Positions 61,580 through 64,000 of a stretch of DNA of 64,000 nt are shown one piece after another. The notes under the pieces were generated by a model, which was not told the origin of the DNA, made no database searches, and worked only from the letters and a program-made list of their open reading frames with translations. How positions within the stretch are numbered: the first letter of the stretch is position 1; every line of letters starts with the position of its first letter. Location: assembly GCA_946902875.1 (NCBI GenBank), contig OX336337.1, forward strand, positions 2,976,001-3,040,000. Reading direction: 5' to 3'. The DNA comes from Nematopogon swammerdamellus. Its lineage: Eukaryota; Arthropoda; Insecta; Lepidoptera; Adelidae. A program made the position numbers and the translations under genes.

Positions 61580-61592
61580 TGGTCCTTCGAGC
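61580..61592 (+). other. Primer binding site of second BEL, tRNA-Tyr-like
   Basis: TGGTCCTTCGAGC matches, from memory, the complement of the last 13 bases of animal tRNA-Tyr including CCA. Its position just upstream of gag supports the LTR boundary. Confidence 0.65.
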
Positions 61593-61627
61593 ACCTGCGT
61601 CAGCAGAAAAGGGCTATAAAACACGTA

Positions 61628-64000
61628 ATGGTAAAAACTAGAAGTGGAAAGGAAACTGGCGCGACTCCCTCCATTATGATGGAAGAAACGGGTAAACGAG
61701 CTGAGCAAGGAAACCAAACAGATCTGGATGCGCACAGGACGGCGAAGGTCCCCACTGCTCTTCCTTCCGAGGGGAAGAAGAATAGTTTGAAGCGCACATC
61801 TGCTACAACATCACGCAGCATCGCTACGTCTACCGTCAGGAGGATACAGGAATTGGAATTCGAAATAGCTTCTATGAGCAACTCTAAAACAACTGACGCT
61901 TTGGAAGCAGAAATGAAGAAGAAGTTTTTAGAGGCAGAAAAAGTAAGAATCGAATGTGAAGCAGAGAAAGTAAGAATCGAAGCAGAGAAAGTAAGAATCG
62001 AAGCAGAGAAAGTAAAAATCGAATATGAAGCAATGAAGAAAAAAATGGAAACCGAACGTTTGCAAAATCAGCTTCAGAGCGAGCTCAACTCACTCAAAGG
62101 AGGAAGTATGAAATCAAAATCAGGTACCAAGTCAAATCGTTCTTTGGTTAGTGAGTTCGAAGAGTTATCTACAGCACCAGACGTAGACGAGTGGTTAAAT
62201 AAAAACTACGGCGCTCGGGTTTCTTCTCAACCATCGCCGTCGCCGCCGCCGGAACCAGTAACAAAAGATTTGGGTAATAAGAAGGAGACATGTTGTAATC
62301 AAGACGGAATGCAGATGTTGGCACAAGCTATAAAGGATTTAGCAACTAGTCCAACTCAATTGTATACTAACGACCGATTGATTTCCAGATTCTGCATGCC
62401 AAAATCTCTCCCAAAATTCAGTGGCGACTGTATTGAGTGGTTGCATTTCCGTGACGCGTACGAAGAGACAACGAAAGTTTGCAACTATACAAACATGGAG
62501 AACATGACGCGCTTGCGAGCCAGTTTGGAAGGCTCAGCAAGAGAGCAAGTGTCGGCACTGCTCATCGGGAAGGTGGAGCCGGATGAAGTGATGAAGGCTC
62601 TCAATATGATATATGGAAGACCTGAAGTAGTGGTGGAAAAAATTGTAAAACAAATAAAAAAGTTGAATGCTTTGCCTCTGTCGTATCATGGGGATATTGT
62701 TAAATTTTCTGTAAAAATAAAGAATTGTATTACAGCTATTCGTGCGGTTGGGGAGGAACAGTACGTAGGAAGCCCGGAGTTGTACAATGCCGTTGTCGCT
62801 AAACTACCTACAACATTACTCGGAAAATGGACCGATTTTGGGTATGAGAACATCAAAAGCGGTAAGGCAAAATTGGAATTATTATCACAATTTCTTTGCG
62901 TTGAAGCTGAGAAGTCGTCAATCGTAGGAATTTCAAAGCAGACAACCGAGAATGTTCGCGACCAAAAACGGTCAGAAAAGTCGATATTGTTGACTGACGC
63001 ACAAGATGAGTGTAGCTTTTGTAAATTACGCTCCCATAATCTACTCACTTCATGTCAAAAGTTCAAAAAAGCTCACTGCCGTGCTAGATGGATACATGTA
63101 AAGAAGAATAAGCTTTGCTTTTTGTGCTTGGTATCAAAACACGATCATAATACTTGCAATCAACCTACATGCGAAATCGATGAATGTAAAATGGCTCACC
63201 ACAAATTGTTACATTATAGAGCGAAAAGTCAACGGACAACTCCAGAGCAGAGGGAGCAGAGTAAGCCCGCGCCTGCAGCAGAAACCGTATCAACCGAGAC
63301 TATCGGACACACTACTGATTCGGCACGGCCAGATTTGAATGTAGTACTGAAAACTATAAAGGTGTGTATACACGGGCCGACTGGTTCCGTCGATACGACT
63401 GCTTTAGTAGACGGCGGATCGTCAATGACGTTGATAGATACGGAGCTGGCGGAGAGCATCGGACTCAGAGGAACGCCTCACTCACTCCACTTGACCGGAG
63501 CATGGAAGAGCCAACGTTTGAAGATAGAGAGCAAATTTGTGAATTTTGAAATATCTGGTGCTAATGGAGGGCGACTGAAGATGAGCGCTTGTACGACAAA
63601 CGATTTGACACTTCCTATCCAACCACGAGTCGAAGTTGGGAAGTATGAACATTTTAAGAAAATTGCTGAATATTTGAAAATTGATGACGTCACTACTCCA
63701 AAAATTCTTATTGGTGAAGATAATTGGGAATTAATAGTAGCGATGGAAATTGTTCGAGGTAGAAAAAATGAGCCATACGCTACTTTGACTCCTCTTGGCT
63801 GGACAATTAGCGGTTGCATGAGCGGACGAAGCATTCAAAATTCAAGTATTTTACACATAACTTGTGACGCAGAAAAGATAGAGGATATGCGAGATCTATA
63901 TGAGTTAGTGAAGAAATCTTTTGAATTGGAGGCAATTGGAATATCATCATGTCAGCGAGTGAACACTGATCATGTTCGAGTAGAAGAGATTTTATCGAAA
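61628..64000 (+). CDS. gag: Second BEL/Pao polyprotein, gag-protease, runs off window
   Basis: 791 codons open from the ATG at 61628 to the window end. After a basic N terminus, residues about 100-140 contain four AEKVRIE heptads, a coiled coil encoded by 21-base repeats (61936-62030). A gag core (FCMPKSLPKFSGDCIEWLHF, then LRASLEGSAREQVSALLIG) matches DUF1759. Two zinc knuckles, CSFCKLRSHNLLTSC and CFLCLVSKHDHNTC, precede the protease motif VDGGSSM (D595). Then TPLGWTISGCMSG links into the start of RT without a stop. It differs strongly in sequence from the first BEL element, so it is another family. The rest of pol lies beyond the window. Confidence 0.9.
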   Translation, partial: MVKTRSGKETGATPSIMMEETGKRAEQGNQTDLDAHRTAKVPTALPSEGKKNSLKRTSATTSRSIATSTVRRIQELEFEIASMSNSKTTDALEAEMKKKFLEAEKVRIECEAEKVRIEAEKVRIEAEKVKIEYEAMKKKMETERLQNQLQSELNSLKGGSMKSKSGTKSNRSLVSEFEELSTAPDVDEWLNKNYGARVSSQPSPSPPPEPVTKDLGNKKETCCNQDGMQMLAQAIKDLATSPTQLYTNDRLISRFCMPKSLPKFSGDCIEWLHFRDAYEETTKVCNYTNMENMTRLRASLEGSAREQVSALLIGKVEPDEVMKALNMIYGRPEVVVEKIVKQIKKLNALPLSYHGDIVKFSVKIKNCITAIRAVGEEQYVGSPELYNAVVAKLPTTLLGKWTDFGYENIKSGKAKLELLSQFLCVEAEKSSIVGISKQTTENVRDQKRSEKSILLTDAQDECSFCKLRSHNLLTSCQKFKKAHCRARWIHVKKNKLCFLCLVSKHDHNTCNQPTCEIDECKMAHHKLLHYRAKSQRTTPEQREQSKPAPAAETVSTETIGHTTDSARPDLNVVLKTIKVCIHGPTGSVDTTALVDGGSSMTLIDTELAESIGLRGTPHSLHLTGAWKSQRLKIESKFVNFEISGANGGRLKMSACTTNDLTLPIQPRVEVGKYEHFKKIAEYLKIDDVTTPKILIGEDNWELIVAMEIVRGRKNEPYATLTPLGWTISGCMSGRSIQNSSILHITCDAEKIEDMRDLYELVKKSFELEAIGISSCQRVNTDHVRVEEILSK

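Overview
The window reads as a repeat-dominated stretch of an arthropod genome, most likely a moth or butterfly. That assignment is an inference from AT-rich spacers, BEL/Pao, Penelope-like, I-type, Jockey/CR1-type and RTE-type retroelements, and short dispersed repeats of a kind common in Lepidoptera. Only one convincing host gene is present: a small secreted lipocalin-like protein on the minus strand (2325-2930), with a TATA-containing promoter and a broken 5' paralog at 1095-1290. Nearly everything else is mobile DNA at different stages of decay, often nested.

Layout. 1-4.7 kb: old repeats, the lipocalin-like gene, two SINEs. 5.1-7.3 kb: 5'-truncated I-clade LINE (RT plus RNase H), minus strand. 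8.3-13.6 kb: LINE and MITE remnants, a 23-bp minisatellite (10251-10966) grown out of a SINE promoter end, a 1-kb fold-back element, SINEs. 13.6-22 kb: dense SINE field. 22.3-24.3 and 26.7-28.3 kb: two oppositely oriented copies of a composite unit in which 68-bp repeat arrays face each other around an antisense retroelement fragment. 28.3-42.7 kb: LINE tails, a 170-bp tandem array split by a poly(A)-tailed LINE, SINEs, and one SINE carrying two small MITEs. 43.0-44.4 kb: Penelope-like element with RT and GIY-YIG domains between inverted repeats. 48002-54707: a complete young BEL/Pao element with near-identical 418-bp LTRs, a 5-bp target duplication, gag-protease and pol. 54.9-58.5 kb: more SINEs and a MITE. 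60.4-61.2 kb: LINE remnant cut by a second BEL/Pao element whose 791-codon open frame runs off the window end.

The most interesting structure is a network of short retroposons built from exchangeable parts. I use these names. SINE-A has a tail ending CAGTTTCCATAAAA. SINE-B has a tRNA-like head and a tail ending ATTACATAAA. SINE-C ends in (GTAT)n. Three heads occur: a tRNA-like head; a head mixing tRNA-like boxes with a clear 5S rRNA segment (tRNA/5S head); and a head beginning GTGTGGGGCCGGTAC (G-head). A and B share a central core, and heads are found on more than one body. Family D is a repeat running from AAGTGCGAGTCGAACTCGCG to GGAACCCTAAAA. Family G is a tail ending GGAGCAATAAAGTATTTTCTATC. 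Family F is a fragment encoding [13 protein letters not shown]. Family H starts CTAGCTGTTGCCCGCGG. Family K is a short relative of H.
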